Origin: Enterovibrio baiacu
GTDB taxonomy: Bacteria > Pseudomonadota > Gammaproteobacteria > Enterobacterales > Vibrionaceae
Reading direction: 5' to 3'
DNA length: 64,000 nucleotides
NCBI RefSeq assembly: GCF_004120195.1
Contig: NZ_SCHN01000019.1
Coordinates: 491 to 64,490, forward strand
Shown here one piece after another: positions 55,643-64,000 of this stretch (positions are counted from its first letter, which is position 1; each line of letters begins with the position of its first letter). The notes beneath the pieces are model-generated. The model ran no database searches, was not told where the DNA came from, and saw only the letters and a program-made list of their open reading frames with translations. The translations under genes and the position numbers were made by a program.

Positions 55643-57415
55643 ATGAAAAAGCTCCCCTCTCTTACTCTCCCCGCACTCTTATTGAGTCTTGCCTTCGGCG
55701 GCGCCGCCAACGCGACCAGCGAAGGGCAAGCAACGGATGCAATTGCCCCCGAACTTGCCACTGGCAGTGTCATGCGTAAAAGCGTGAAAGGTGAACAATG
55801 GATGGTGGCCTCTGCCAACCCTCATGCCAGTAAGGCGGGTGAGCAAATGCTGCTGGCAGGCGGTAACGCCATTGATGCCATGGTCGCGGTTCAAACTGTT
55901 TTAGGGCTGGTAGAGCCACAAAGTTCTGGGATCGGCGGCGGTGCATTACTGGTCTTTTGGGATGAAAAGAAGCAAGCCCTGACGACTTATGATGGACGCG
56001 AAACCGCGCCATTGGATGCAACACCAACCCTGTTCCTCGATGGCAATGGTCAACCGCTTCAATTTTACGATGCCGTCGTGGGCGGGTTGTCTGTCGGTAC
56101 ACCGGGCACCATGCGTTTAATGCATGACACCCACGCCAAACTTGGCAACCTTTCTTGGCGTAAAGTGCTCGCGCCAGCGATCGCGCTGGCGGAAAGCGGC
56201 TTTGAAGTGTCTCCCCGCCTTGCCGCCTTGATTGAAGGCGATGCCGACCGACTGCGCCGCTACCCAAGCACGTACCACTATTTCTTTGATGACACGGGCA
56301 ACCCACTCAACGTTGGCGATCGCTTAGTCAACCAAGAGTATGCCAATACGCTGAAATTGGTCGCGGAAGATATCGACAATTTCTATGAAGGTGAAATCGC
56401 GGACGACATCGTTGCCACGGTGCAAAATGCCGCAGGCAACCCTGGTATTTTGAGCAAGAAAGACCTCGCGAATTACCGCGTGGTTGAACGCAACCCTGTG
56501 TGTGCGCCCTATCATCAATACAAAATCTGTGGCATGGGACCGCCGACATCTGGTGGCATTACTGTGGGTCAAATCCTCGGTATTTTAAGCAACTACCCAA
56601 TGAAAACCTTGGGGAAAGACAACCCTGAAAGCTGGCGTTTGATTGGCGATGCCTCTCGCCTTGCCTTTGCTGACCGTGGTCGTTACATCGCAGACAGCGA
56701 TTTTGTACCTGTGCCTACGGAGGGGTTGTTATCACCTGAATACCTCAAGACTCGCGCTGATCTCATCAGTGGCGATGCCGCATTGGAAAATGCCGCTCCA
56801 GGCCAACCTGAATTTACACATGCTCGCGTCGCACCTGAGTGGGCCGATGATCAATCGATTGAACTGCCTTCCACCAGCCACTTCTCTATCGTGGATAAAG
56901 AAGGCAACGTTGTGTCGATTACCACAACCATCGAAAACGGGTTTGGCTCGCGTTTGATGACGCGCGGTTTCTTACTCAATAACGAGCTGACCGACTTCTC
57001 CTTCGCAACCCACAAAAATGGCGTACCGATCGCCAACCGTGTTGAGCCGGGTAAACGTCCACGTTCTTCAATGGCACCGACTATCGTTATGCGCGATGGC
57101 AAACCCTACATGGCCGTTGGTTCACCAGGCGGTAGCCGTATCATCGGTTATGTAGCGAAAACATTGGTTGCGCATCTAGACTGGGGATTGGATGTACAAT
57201 CAGCCATCGACCTCCCGCATTTGGTTAACCGTTTTGGCACCTATGATGTAGAAGCGGGTACAGATGCTGAAAGCTTCAAACCTGCCCTTGAAGAGATGGG
57301 GTTTGAGGTAAATATTCGTGACTTAACCTCTGGTATACACGGTATTGTTATCGATAGTGGCACTTTGGAAGGCGGAGCCGACCCAAGGCGCGAAGGACTT
57401 GTAACGGCGCAGTAG
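55643..57415 (+). CDS. ggt: gamma-glutamyltranspeptidase
   Basis: A periplasmic enzyme that hydrolyses or transfers the gamma-glutamyl group of glutathione. The start ATG 55643 has AAAGGA 6 bp upstream and opens a signal peptide (residues about 1-24, ending NANA or ANA); open frame upstream is not coding. The 590-residue precursor (E. coli 580) self-cleaves before the Thr in STSHFSIVD, which matches the E. coli Thr391 site. The glutamate-binding GSPGGSRIIG is present. The DUF2780 gene follows 30 bp later and may be cotranscribed. Confidence 0.95.
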   Translation: MKKLPSLTLPALLLSLAFGGAANATSEGQATDAIAPELATGSVMRKSVKGEQWMVASANPHASKAGEQMLLAGGNAIDAMVAVQTVLGLVEPQSSGIGGGALLVFWDEKKQALTTYDGRETAPLDATPTLFLDGNGQPLQFYDAVVGGLSVGTPGTMRLMHDTHAKLGNLSWRKVLAPAIALAESGFEVSPRLAALIEGDADRLRRYPSTYHYFFDDTGNPLNVGDRLVNQEYANTLKLVAEDIDNFYEGEIADDIVATVQNAAGNPGILSKKDLANYRVVERNPVCAPYHQYKICGMGPPTSGGITVGQILGILSNYPMKTLGKDNPESWRLIGDASRLAFADRGRYIADSDFVPVPTEGLLSPEYLKTRADLISGDAALENAAPGQPEFTHARVAPEWADDQSIELPSTSHFSIVDKEGNVVSITTTIENGFGSRLMTRGFLLNNELTDFSFATHKNGVPIANRVEPGKRPRSSMAPTIVMRDGKPYMAVGSPGGSRIIGYVAKTLVAHLDWGLDVQSAIDLPHLVNRFGTYDVEAGTDAESFKPALEEMGFEVNIRDLTSGIHGIVIDSGTLEGGADPRREGLVTAQ

Positions 57416-57445
57416 CCAGATATAACGCCCCTCAGGAGGAGCACA

Positions 57446-57943
57446 ATGTTACGTAAACTAAATGTGATGGCACTTTCAGCCGTATTAACGATGGCCGCGT
57501 TGCCAGCACATGCACTGAGCCTAGACGGCTTGGTGGGTGAAGCGACAAAAGAAGCAAGCAATCTACTGACCGGTGTAAGCAAAGAAGCGGCAGACAACCC
57601 GCTAACGTCGCAGATTGCTGAAGGCTTGAAAGTGAATGACGAGCAAGCAGCAGGCGGTGCGGGTGCACTTCTTGCGATGGCGTATCAAGAACTCGGCACG
57701 GACCAAGCAAGCGAACTGACTAAAATGGTTCCAGGCTTGGATTCGCTGACTGGCGCCATCCCTGGCGATCTTGGTAGCATGCTGAACAACATGGAGTCAG
57801 TAAACAAAGTCTTTACTGCGTTGGGCCTAGACCCTGCCATGGTGCAAGAATATGCGCCTATGATCCTGAAATTCTTAGGTAACGAAGGCGCAAGCGAATC
57901 TCTGCTTAGCGACCTGTCTAGCCTTTGGGGTCAAGCGGCGTAA
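57446..57943 (+). CDS. DUF2780 secreted protein
   Basis: A 165-residue protein with a signal peptide (residues 1-23, ending AHA) and a helical, glycine- and leucine-rich mature part typical of DUF2780, with segments GGAGALLAMAYQELG and GSMLNNMESVNKVFTALGLDP. Vibrio homologues are known as small exported proteins of unknown role. A strong AGGAGG lies 6 bp upstream of the ATG. It lies 30 bp after ggt and ends at a terminator. Confidence 0.87.
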   Translation: MLRKLNVMALSAVLTMAALPAHALSLDGLVGEATKEASNLLTGVSKEAADNPLTSQIAEGLKVNDEQAAGGAGALLAMAYQELGTDQASELTKMVPGLDSLTGAIPGDLGSMLNNMESVNKVFTALGLDPAMVQEYAPMILKFLGNEGASESLLSDLSSLWGQAA

Positions 57944-57980
57944 TCGCTTCTGCTCTTTCTGCATCAACGCAGTAAAACGT

Positions 57981-58013
57981 AAAAAAGGGTGGTCATCATG
58001 ACCACCCTTTTTC
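57981..58013. terminator. bidirectional terminator between the DUF2780 gene and uvrD
   Basis: A near-perfect palindrome, AAAAAGGGTGGTCA/TGACCACCCTTTTT (57982-58012), with A and T runs at its ends. Confidence 0.88.
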
Positions 58014-58043
58014 ATTGTCGCTTTTTAGCCATTCAGCCCTTAC

Positions 58044-60221
58044 TTACAAGGCTTCAAGCTTGGCGTATTGCGTCACCAACCACTTAATGCCTTCGCCGTT
58101 AAAGGCGACTTGCACACGGCTTTGACCGCCGCTGCCTTCAAAGTTGATGATGGTGCCTTCACCAAACTTAGGATGCTGAACGCGTTGCCCTAGCGCAAAG
58201 CCGGTCTGGTTGAAATTTGATTGGGTCTGCGTTTGCGAGAAACGGCCAGCAGAAGCAGCAGGACGCGTCACTTTCGCGCGCATACGCACTTCTTCTAAAC
58301 ACTCTTCCGGCAGTTCACGGATAAAACGAGATGCCTTGTGGAACATGTCTTTACCGTAAACACGGCGCATTTCTGCGTAGGTAATGAAGAGTTTCTTCAT
58401 CGCACGTGTCATGCCGACATAACAAAGGCGACGCTCTTCTTCCAAGCGCCCCGCTTCTTCTGACGACATTTGGCTTGGGAACATGCCCTCTTCCACCCCG
58501 ACCATGAAGACCAAGGGGAATTCGAGACCTTTGGCGCTGTGCAGCGTCATTAATTGCACCGCATCTTCAAACTCATCGGCTTGGCCTTCACCAGCTTCAA
58601 GCGCGGCATGAGACAAGAACGCCGACAACGGCGACATGGTTTCCTGCACGTCTTCAGGCACTTCGTACTGGCGGGTTGCCGTTACCAGTTCTTCCAAGTT
58701 ATCAATACGCGCTTGGGCTTTTTCACCCTTTTCCGCTTCGTACATCGCACGAAGGCCAGAGTGTTGGATCACATAGTCCGTTTGCTGGAACAAGGCCATT
58801 TCACGGGTATCGTCTTCCAGCGCATTCACGAGCTCGATAAAACGACGCAGTGAGTTTGCTGCACGACCCGCGAGCACTTGCTCTTCCAGAAGTTGAGTAC
58901 TGGCTTCCCACATTGTCGCGCCGCGATCACGCGCTGCCAGACGAATGGTTTCTAGGGTGCGATCGCCCAAACCACGGGTTGGGGTATTCACCACACGTTC
59001 AAAGGCCGCATCATCAAAACGGTTTGCCATCAAACGCAGGTACGCCAAGGCATCTTTGATCTCTTGGCGTTCGAAGAATCGCATGCCGCCATAAATGCGG
59101 TAAGGTAAGCCCGCTTGAATCAAGGCTTCTTCAAGCACACGGGATTGGGCGTTATTTCGGTACAGCATGGCGCAATCATTCAGTGCGCCCCCATCGTCAT
59201 GCCACGCTTTGATTTTTCCGACGACAAAACGTGCTTCATCCAATTCGTTAAAGGCGCTGTAAACCGAAATCAACTCACCTTCTTTGCCATCGGTCCACAG
59301 GCTCTTGCCCATGCGTTCCGCATTATTTTCAATCAGGTGGTTCGAGGCTTTGAGAATGTTGCCCGTAGAGCGGTAGTTTTGCTCAAGACGAATGGTTTTC
59401 GCGGCAGTGAAATCGTTCAAGAAGCGCTGAATGTTTTCAATTTTCGCACCGCGCCAGCCGTAAATAGACTGATCATCATCACCCACGATCATGACCTTGG
59501 CTTCTGTGCCTGCCATCATGCGAAGCCATGCATATTGGATGTTGTTAGTATCTTGGAATTCGTCGACCAATATGTGCTTAAAGCGCGCTTGGTAGTGCTC
59601 GCGAATGTGGGCTTTATCGCGCAGCAGTTCATGGCAACGCAGCAGAAGTTCCGCAAAATCAACCAAGCCTGCACGATCGCACGCTTCTTGGTATGCGCTG
59701 TAAACGCGTAGCCAGGTTTTCTCTACCGGATCGAATTGCGCGTCAATGTGTTGTGGGCGCAGCCCTTCGTCTTTTTTGGCATTGATGTACCAAGACGCCT
59801 GACGCGCTGGCCAGTGTTTCTCATCCAAGTTTTGCGCTTTGATCAAACGACGCAGCAAACGCTGTTGGTCATCAGAATCGAGGATTTGGAAATCCTGCGG
59901 CAAGTTCGCATCCAAATGATGCGCACGAAGAATGCGGTGACACAAGCCGTGGAAAGTTCCGCACCAAAGTCCTGACGCCGTACCATGCATCAATTGTTCA
60001 ATACGGCCGCGCATTTCTGCTGCCGCTTTATTGGTGAAGGTTACCGCCAACACCGAAAAAGGCGATGACTGCTCCACTTGCATTAACCAAGCGATGCGAT
60101 GAACCAGCACGCGTGTTTTACCACTTCCCGCTCCCGCTAGAACCAAGTAGTTGCCGAGCGGTGCGGCCACGGCTTCGCGCTGTTTGTCGTTAAGACCATC
60201 TATGAGGTGGGATACGTCCAT
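58044..60221 (-). CDS. uvrD: DNA helicase II UvrD
   Basis: A superfamily 1 3'-5' helicase for nucleotide excision and mismatch repair. The 725-residue protein (E. coli 720) has Walker A GAGSGKTRVL, motif II DEFQDTN, motif III GDDDQSIYGWRGA, motif V LMTLHSAKGLEF and motif VI EERRLCYVGMTRA. The C-terminal region ends in a Tudor-like fold (VQHPKFGEGTIINFEG). ATG 60221 is used. In E. coli it lies directly after yigB; here the buf operon separates them. Confidence 0.98.
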   Translation of the reverse strand: MDVSHLIDGLNDKQREAVAAPLGNYLVLAGAGSGKTRVLVHRIAWLMQVEQSSPFSVLAVTFTNKAAAEMRGRIEQLMHGTASGLWCGTFHGLCHRILRAHHLDANLPQDFQILDSDDQQRLLRRLIKAQNLDEKHWPARQASWYINAKKDEGLRPQHIDAQFDPVEKTWLRVYSAYQEACDRAGLVDFAELLLRCHELLRDKAHIREHYQARFKHILVDEFQDTNNIQYAWLRMMAGTEAKVMIVGDDDQSIYGWRGAKIENIQRFLNDFTAAKTIRLEQNYRSTGNILKASNHLIENNAERMGKSLWTDGKEGELISVYSAFNELDEARFVVGKIKAWHDDGGALNDCAMLYRNNAQSRVLEEALIQAGLPYRIYGGMRFFERQEIKDALAYLRLMANRFDDAAFERVVNTPTRGLGDRTLETIRLAARDRGATMWEASTQLLEEQVLAGRAANSLRRFIELVNALEDDTREMALFQQTDYVIQHSGLRAMYEAEKGEKAQARIDNLEELVTATRQYEVPEDVQETMSPLSAFLSHAALEAGEGQADEFEDAVQLMTLHSAKGLEFPLVFMVGVEEGMFPSQMSSEEAGRLEEERRLCYVGMTRAMKKLFITYAEMRRVYGKDMFHKASRFIRELPEECLEEVRMRAKVTRPAASAGRFSQTQTQSNFNQTGFALGQRVQHPKFGEGTIINFEGSGGQSRVQVAFNGEGIKWLVTQYAKLEAL

Positions 60222-60616
60222 CGTTCATTCACTGGTTATTTATACACTGGTTGAGGATTATATACCCAAAGTGGCGTGCGTTGCTCGCTTCGCGCCGATT
60301 TTCTGAGCTCAAAATGGAAACCAACCCTCTCATTCATCACCATCACCCGCCTAATTGCCGAAAAAACATCATGTTTGTGAATATTTTTTCTTTCTTTACC
60401 GAATGACGTTTTAAAGCGGAATATCAGAAACTTAAAAAATATTTCACGAAAAAATCTCACCGAAACGAAGAGCCAGTGGCGAAAAAATGGACGCGAATGC
60501 GAAAGTTTTTGTTCTCACATCCTATCTTTTTAAGTGAGCGCGTTATTGAAGACTCGCCCTACTACAACCGATTGATAATCTTGAGGACGACAGAGTCCTA
60601 AGAGTGAGGATTAAAC
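60222..60616. other. uvrD-bufA intergenic region
   Basis: These 395 bp lie between divergent uvrD and the buf operon and should hold both promoters. A 74-codon minus-strand frame at 60236-60460 has no binding site or family resemblance. A short 5-bp stem, AGGAC/GTCCT at 60584-60599, lies in the bufA leader. I could not identify an ECF or CueR-type site with confidence. Confidence 0.4.
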
Positions 60617-60877
60617 ATGAAAAAGACCAATCTTGCTGTTGCTGCTGCTGTTACCGGTTTACTTGCTGTGGGTGCGACTACCCTGACCACCACCGCGGTT
60701 CACGCTGCAGAAAAAGAGAAGTGCTATGGCGTAGCCAAAGCCGGTAAGAATGACTGTGCAACAAACACAAGTTCATGTGCTGGTACCTCTACCAAAGACG
60801 CACAATCTGATGCATTCATCGTTGTACCAAAAGGTCTATGTGATCGCTTGGCAGGTAGCTCAAGCACATCTTCATAA
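60617..60877 (+). CDS. bufA1: bufferin-type precursor peptide (DUF2282)
   Basis: An 86-residue precursor with a long signal peptide (residues about 1-31, ending VHAA) and a short mature peptide holding four cysteines, in [20 protein letters not shown] and KGLC. The pattern matches DUF2282 bufferin precursors, whose cysteines are modified by an MNIO enzyme so that the exported peptide binds copper. The usual Trp-containing segment before VPKG is replaced by [10 protein letters not shown], and the tail is a Ser/Thr run. GAGG lies about 8 bp before the ATG. Confidence 0.85.
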   Translation: MKKTNLAVAAAVTGLLAVGATTLTTTAVHAAEKEKCYGVAKAGKNDCATNTSSCAGTSTKDAQSDAFIVVPKGLCDRLAGSSSTSS

Positions 60878-60901
60878 GCTGACGATTACGGAAGAAAAGG
60901 T

Positions 60902-61756
60902 ATGGAAAAAATATCTCCTTGGGTCGGTGTTGGGTTACGTCATCCACACCATGACCACTTCGAACAAGAATCCCCGGATATTGGATGGTTAGAAGTACAC
61001 AGCGAGAATTTTTTCCAACCTGATTCCGATGCGTTTCAGGCGCTGCATTCGCTGCAGCGCCGATACCCCATCAGCTGTCATGGCGTTGGGTTATCACTCG
61101 GGTCAACCGACCCTATCAATGTTCAACACCTTCAACGGCTCAAGCATCTGGTTGATGCCATTGATCCACTGTTTGTATCAGAGCATTTGAGTTGGAGCTC
61201 AGTGAACGGGGAATACTTCAATGATCTGTTGCCCCTGCCTTACACCGAAGAAGCCCTCGATGTGTTTTGTGCCAATGTCGACAAAACGCAGGACTACTTG
61301 AACCGTCAGATCTTGATTGAAAACCCATCCAGTTATTTGAGCTTCAATCATTCAACCTTGTCGGAATGGGATTTCTTAACCGAAGTGTCTCGTCGAACCG
61401 GATGTGGCTTACTGCTCGACCTGAACAATATTCACGTCAGTGCCTTTAATCATGGCTTTGACGCACAACACTACCTCGGTGCTATTGACCCAGACAGCGT
61501 GAAAGAAATTCATCTGGCAGGCTTTACTGTCAATCCCTTGCCAGAAGGCGAGATTTGGATTGATACGCACAGCCAGCCTGTCTCTGAGCCTGTTTGGGCG
61601 CTCTATGAGCAATGGATCTCCCAACATGGCCCAAGACACACCTTGATCGAGTGGGACAGAGATATCCCTGCGCCAGAAGTGTTATTGGCAGAAGCGGCGA
61701 AAGCCGACCGCATTGTTAAAGCAGTAGCATCAATGGTGCGTAAGGAGGCGTCATGA
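60902..61756 (+). CDS. bufB: MNIO-family (DUF692) peptide-modifying oxidase BufB
   Basis: A 284-residue TIM-barrel protein of the multinuclear non-heme iron oxidase family. Metal-ligand segments are visible in order: GVGLRHPHHDHF, LEVHSENFF, HGVGLSLG, SEHLSW, IENPSSYL, LDLNNIHVSA, EIHLAGF and DTHSQPV. Characterised relatives convert cysteines of the precursor to heterocycles. It begins 24 bp after bufA1 and overlaps bufC by 4 bp (ATGA). Confidence 0.92.
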   Translation: MEKISPWVGVGLRHPHHDHFEQESPDIGWLEVHSENFFQPDSDAFQALHSLQRRYPISCHGVGLSLGSTDPINVQHLQRLKHLVDAIDPLFVSEHLSWSSVNGEYFNDLLPLPYTEEALDVFCANVDKTQDYLNRQILIENPSSYLSFNHSTLSEWDFLTEVSRRTGCGLLLDLNNIHVSAFNHGFDAQHYLGAIDPDSVKEIHLAGFTVNPLPEGEIWIDTHSQPVSEPVWALYEQWISQHGPRHTLIEWDRDIPAPEVLLAEAAKADRIVKAVASMVRKEAS

Positions 61757-62511
61757 GTGACTCACCGTCACTGGCTGCTTTGCAACAGCAGTTCAGCCAA
61801 GCGCTGCATTACCAGCCCTACGCGCTTCCCGTTGAGGAAGGCGTCGCGGAGCCCGATGCACTGCTGCAGGTTTATCGCAATAACTTCGTCATGACATTAA
61901 CGGAATACCTTGAAGTCGTGTATCCCGTGGTACATGCCCTTGTCGGTGAAGACTGCTTCAATGCCTTGGCGCGACACCATGTATTGAACACCCCCATGCT
62001 TGATGCACGTGCCGACCAATACGGCGATGGCTTTGATGCCACCATTAACGCCATTCCTAACATCATCGATGCCGTGCCCTACCTTGCCGACATCGCAACG
62101 TTAGAGTGGTTAATCCAAGCCGTGAACCAACATGCGCCTCGCGCCACCGATTTTCCTTTGGAGGCGTTATCACAGGTTGCGCCCGAAGATTTTGATGCCT
62201 TGAGGCTGACTGTCGCGCCGTCAGTGCGACTGCTTCAAAGCCGCTTTCCTGCTGCCAGTATTTGGCATGCAGTGACAGACAACGATGGGAATGCACTGCA
62301 AGCCCTCGACTTATCAGACAGTGAAACCGTGCTTTTGCTGATGAATGAACAAGGCATTCAACTGCAAGCCATTGATGCAGAAGAAGCATCACTGATTGTG
62401 GCGTGCAATGAAAACACCTTGGGTGCCATTGACCCTGAACTTCTTAAACACATCGCCCCTGCGGTTCAACGCGGTGTGTTTGAACACTTTGATATTGCTG
62501 ACCAGCCTTAG
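61753..62511 (+). CDS. bufC: BufC partner protein (DUF2063)
   Basis: A 252-residue protein with the DUF2063 N-terminal domain (residues about 8-100, with the signature VYRNNFVMTLTEYLEVVYPVV) and a smaller C-terminal domain that in relatives helps present the precursor to the DUF692 enzyme. Overlap with bufB points to equimolar synthesis. It acts in the cytoplasm. Confidence 0.9.
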   Translation: MSDSPSLAALQQQFSQALHYQPYALPVEEGVAEPDALLQVYRNNFVMTLTEYLEVVYPVVHALVGEDCFNALARHHVLNTPMLDARADQYGDGFDATINAIPNIIDAVPYLADIATLEWLIQAVNQHAPRATDFPLEALSQVAPEDFDALRLTVAPSVRLLQSRFPAASIWHAVTDNDGNALQALDLSDSETVLLLMNEQGIQLQAIDAEEASLIVACNENTLGAIDPELLKHIAPAVQRGVFEHFDIADQP

Positions 62512-62577
62512 CCAAAGCAGCGATTTAGCTTGGCACAGCGAATGATTCGATGACTAAGAATGAAAAGGAAATAGCAG

Positions 62578-63015
62578 ATGATTGCTGTATTTAACAAAAT
62601 TGATGGCCTGATGGAATCCGCGCTAAAGCCTTTGGTTCCAGTACTGTTGCTTGTTAGCCGTGTTTGGGTGGCGTGGGTATTCTTCCGCGCAGGCCAAGCC
62701 AAGATCGCCAGTTGGGACAGCACCTTGTTCTTGTTTGAATATGAGTACCAAGTGCCTGTGTTGCCTTGGGAGCTTGCCGCTTACCTTGGCACCGCGGCTG
62801 AATTGATCCTTCCTGTGTTCTTGGTGTTGGGCTTACTCACGCGTCCTGCTGCGCTGGCACTGTTTGTGTTCAACATTGTCGCGGTCGTGTCTTATCCGGC
62901 ACTGTGGGAGAAAGGATTCTACGATCACCAAATGTGGGGCATCATGCTGCTGGCGACCATTATCCTTGGCCCAGGTTTGGCTGCCGTTGATAACTTTCTT
63001 AAACGTCGCGGCTAA
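62578..63015 (+). CDS. DoxX family membrane protein
   Basis: A 145-residue protein with four membrane segments and the DoxX-type pattern WVFFRAGQAKIASWDSTLFLF near the N terminus and VPVLPWELAAYLGTAAELILPVFL in the middle. DoxX proteins commonly accompany buf operons, perhaps in redox or quinone-linked steps. It lies 66 bp after bufC in the same direction and precedes a terminator, so it is the likely last gene of the operon. Confidence 0.88.
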   Translation: MIAVFNKIDGLMESALKPLVPVLLLVSRVWVAWVFFRAGQAKIASWDSTLFLFEYEYQVPVLPWELAAYLGTAAELILPVFLVLGLLTRPAALALFVFNIVAVVSYPALWEKGFYDHQMWGIMLLATIILGPGLAAVDNFLKRRG

Positions 63016-63036
63016 TCCCGCCAACAAGAGAGACAG

Positions 63037-63062
63037 AAAAAGCGCCTAAGGCGCTTTTTTTA
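63037..63062. terminator. bidirectional terminator between doxX and yigB
   Basis: The stem AGCGCC/GGCGCT with loop TAA is flanked by A5 and T7. Confidence 0.85.
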
Positions 63063-63100
63063 TTTTTGAAGACGATACTGATGGGCGATACAACACCGCC

Positions 63101-63832
63101 TTATGACGCTCCACACCCTGTCAGCGTCAAAAGCTGACTAAGATGCGTGATTTCCACATCAGGCAAAAGCGACGCCCGTCGCTGCGTCGTCAACGGTTGA
63201 TGCGTGTCATTGAACCAACACGCTTTAAAGCCTGCCAACACGGCACCACGCACGTCTGATTTCAAATGGTCACCCACATGAAGAATGTCAGAGGCAGGCA
63301 TTGCCAACGCTTGCTGGGCTTTCACGAACAAGGCGCTGTCAGGTTTCGCTGCGCCGTCAGGCCCTGCGCGCAATACGTGCTTGAAATACGGCGTTAAACC
63401 AAGCTTGTCACTGTCCACATTGCCATTGGTGATCGCCACCAGCGGGTAGCGCGACGCAAGCAAAGACAAGGTTTCTAAAGCCTCATCCGGCACAGTGAAA
63501 TTGCTGCGCTCAAACAAAAAGAATGCCACCGCGTCATCGGCCAATAAGCGCGCTTCCGGCGCTCGCAAGCCACATCGTGTGGCTGCCAATACAATCTGCG
63601 CACGGCGAATGTCCGTGACAAACCCCACCAACGCTGGATTTTCATCAATCACTTGCTGACGCATTGCTTGCCATTGCGACCAATCATACGCCGCCATGGC
63701 TTCACAGCGGTCTTCCAGCCAATCGAGCAGCAGTTGTTCAGCGCGTACTATCACCACCCGGTTATCGTAAAGCGTGTCATCAAGATCAAACGTCAATGCG
63801 TTTACAGGTTGCCAGCGTCGATAGAACTTCAT
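63101..63832 (-). CDS. yigB: HAD-family phosphatase YigB
   Basis: The 243-residue protein (E. coli 238) is a HAD hydrolase with motif I FDLDDTLYDN, motif II AITNGN, motif III Lys and motif IV GDHLKSDVRGA. In E. coli it dephosphorylates the flavin precursor 5-amino-6-ribitylamino-uracil phosphate and FMN. ATG 63832 is used because it begins 10 bp after the xerC stop; a 50-codon extension would run inside xerC. It follows the E. coli order xerC-yigB. Confidence 0.94.
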   Translation of the reverse strand: MKFYRRWQPVNALTFDLDDTLYDNRVVIVRAEQLLLDWLEDRCEAMAAYDWSQWQAMRQQVIDENPALVGFVTDIRRAQIVLAATRCGLRAPEARLLADDAVAFFLFERSNFTVPDEALETLSLLASRYPLVAITNGNVDSDKLGLTPYFKHVLRAGPDGAAKPDSALFVKAQQALAMPASDILHVGDHLKSDVRGAVLAGFKACWFNDTHQPLTTQRRASLLPDVEITHLSQLLTLTGCGAS

Positions 63833-63842
63833 GGTTGAGGTG

Positions 63843-64000
63843 TCACTCCCCTTTGCACTTTCTCGCCCTTGGATGTGCGGCATCGTATACCTTGGCCAAG
63901 TGCTGAAAATCGAGGTGGGTGTAAACCTGGGTCGTCGACAAATCGGCGTGCCCAAGCAACTCTTGCACTGCACGTAAATCACCGGAAGATTCCAGCATGT
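63843..64000 (-). CDS. xerC: tyrosine recombinase XerC, 3' end only
   Basis: The last 51 residues of XerC are present on the minus strand; the gene continues beyond the right edge. The segment reads [20 protein letters not shown] and then [14 protein letters not shown], which contains the catalytic His (LGH) and the nucleophilic Tyr (QVYTHL). XerC with XerD resolves chromosome dimers at dif. Its stop TGA (63843-63845) is 10 bp before the yigB start, so the two are cotranscribed. Confidence 0.95.
   Translation of the reverse strand, partial: MLESSGDLRAVQELLGHADLSTTQVYTHLDFQHLAKVYDAAHPRARKCKGE

Noticed and set aside
60236-60460. 74-codon minus-strand frame upstream of uvrD
   Set aside because: There is no binding site or recognisable domain, and it lies in the expected promoter region.

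Overview
The window is a stretch of chromosome from a gammaproteobacterium of the family Vibrionaceae. Supporting this are the complete eps-type type II secretion operon next to nudE-cysQ and hslRO-pckA, the polA-spf-engB-csr-yihI-hemN-glnGLA-typA gene order shared with enterics, and the Spot 42, RyhB and Csr small RNAs. Protein sequences diverge enough from Vibrio cholerae that a neighbouring genus such as Grimontia, Enterovibrio or Photobacterium is plausible. That genus guess rests on memory and is weak. Nearly everything is chromosomal core; I see no insertion sequence, prophage, integron or CRISPR array.

Layout. 1-600: promoters and leader of a ribosomal RNA operon running off the left edge (16S lies outside). 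0.6-7.6 kb: RRM protein, murI, a Dph6-like ATPase, btuB under a cobalamin riboswitch, a divergent cobalamin adenosyltransferase-like gene, trmA, yijD and fabR. 7.9-10.8 kb: sthA, cysQ, nudE. 10.8-22.0 kb: gspC to gspN in one leftward operon. 22.3-33.2 kb: hslR-hslO, pckA, an AsmA-like protein, fabY, dtd, yihY, a lipoprotein, a small GlsB-like membrane protein and typA. 33.6-38.5 kb: the nitrogen-control block glnA, DUF4124 gene, glnL, glnG, with a sigma-54 promoter and NtrC sites. 38.5-43.3 kb: hexanucleotide repeat, add, hemN, DUF2489 gene, yihI, a methyltransferase.

43.3-50.6 kb is unusually rich in small RNAs, all on the minus strand: a CsrB/CsrC-type RNA with about 20 GGA motifs, a strong unnamed candidate of about 104 nt, Spot 42, and RyhB behind a Fur box. 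Interleaved are a cytochrome c4, engB, polA and elbB. The polA-elbB gap carries a DnaA-box and GATC cluster that resembles an origin although this is not the usual oriC position. 50.6-60.2 kb: a GNAT enzyme, yhhQ, DUF3630 gene, recQ, rarD, ggt, DUF2780 gene and uvrD. 60.6-63.0 kb: a bufferin-type (MNIO) operon, precursor peptide, DUF692 oxidase, partner protein and DoxX, presumably for copper handling. 63.1-64.0 kb: yigB and the 3' end of xerC.

The points most worth a second look are the bufferin cluster, the unnamed small RNA beside spf, the origin-like island upstream of polA, the motif-depleted adenosyltransferase-like protein and the Dph6-like protein flanking btuB, and the 11-copy hexamer repeat fused to the glnG terminator. 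Coordinates of regulatory sites and RNAs were read by eye; no database search or folding was run.
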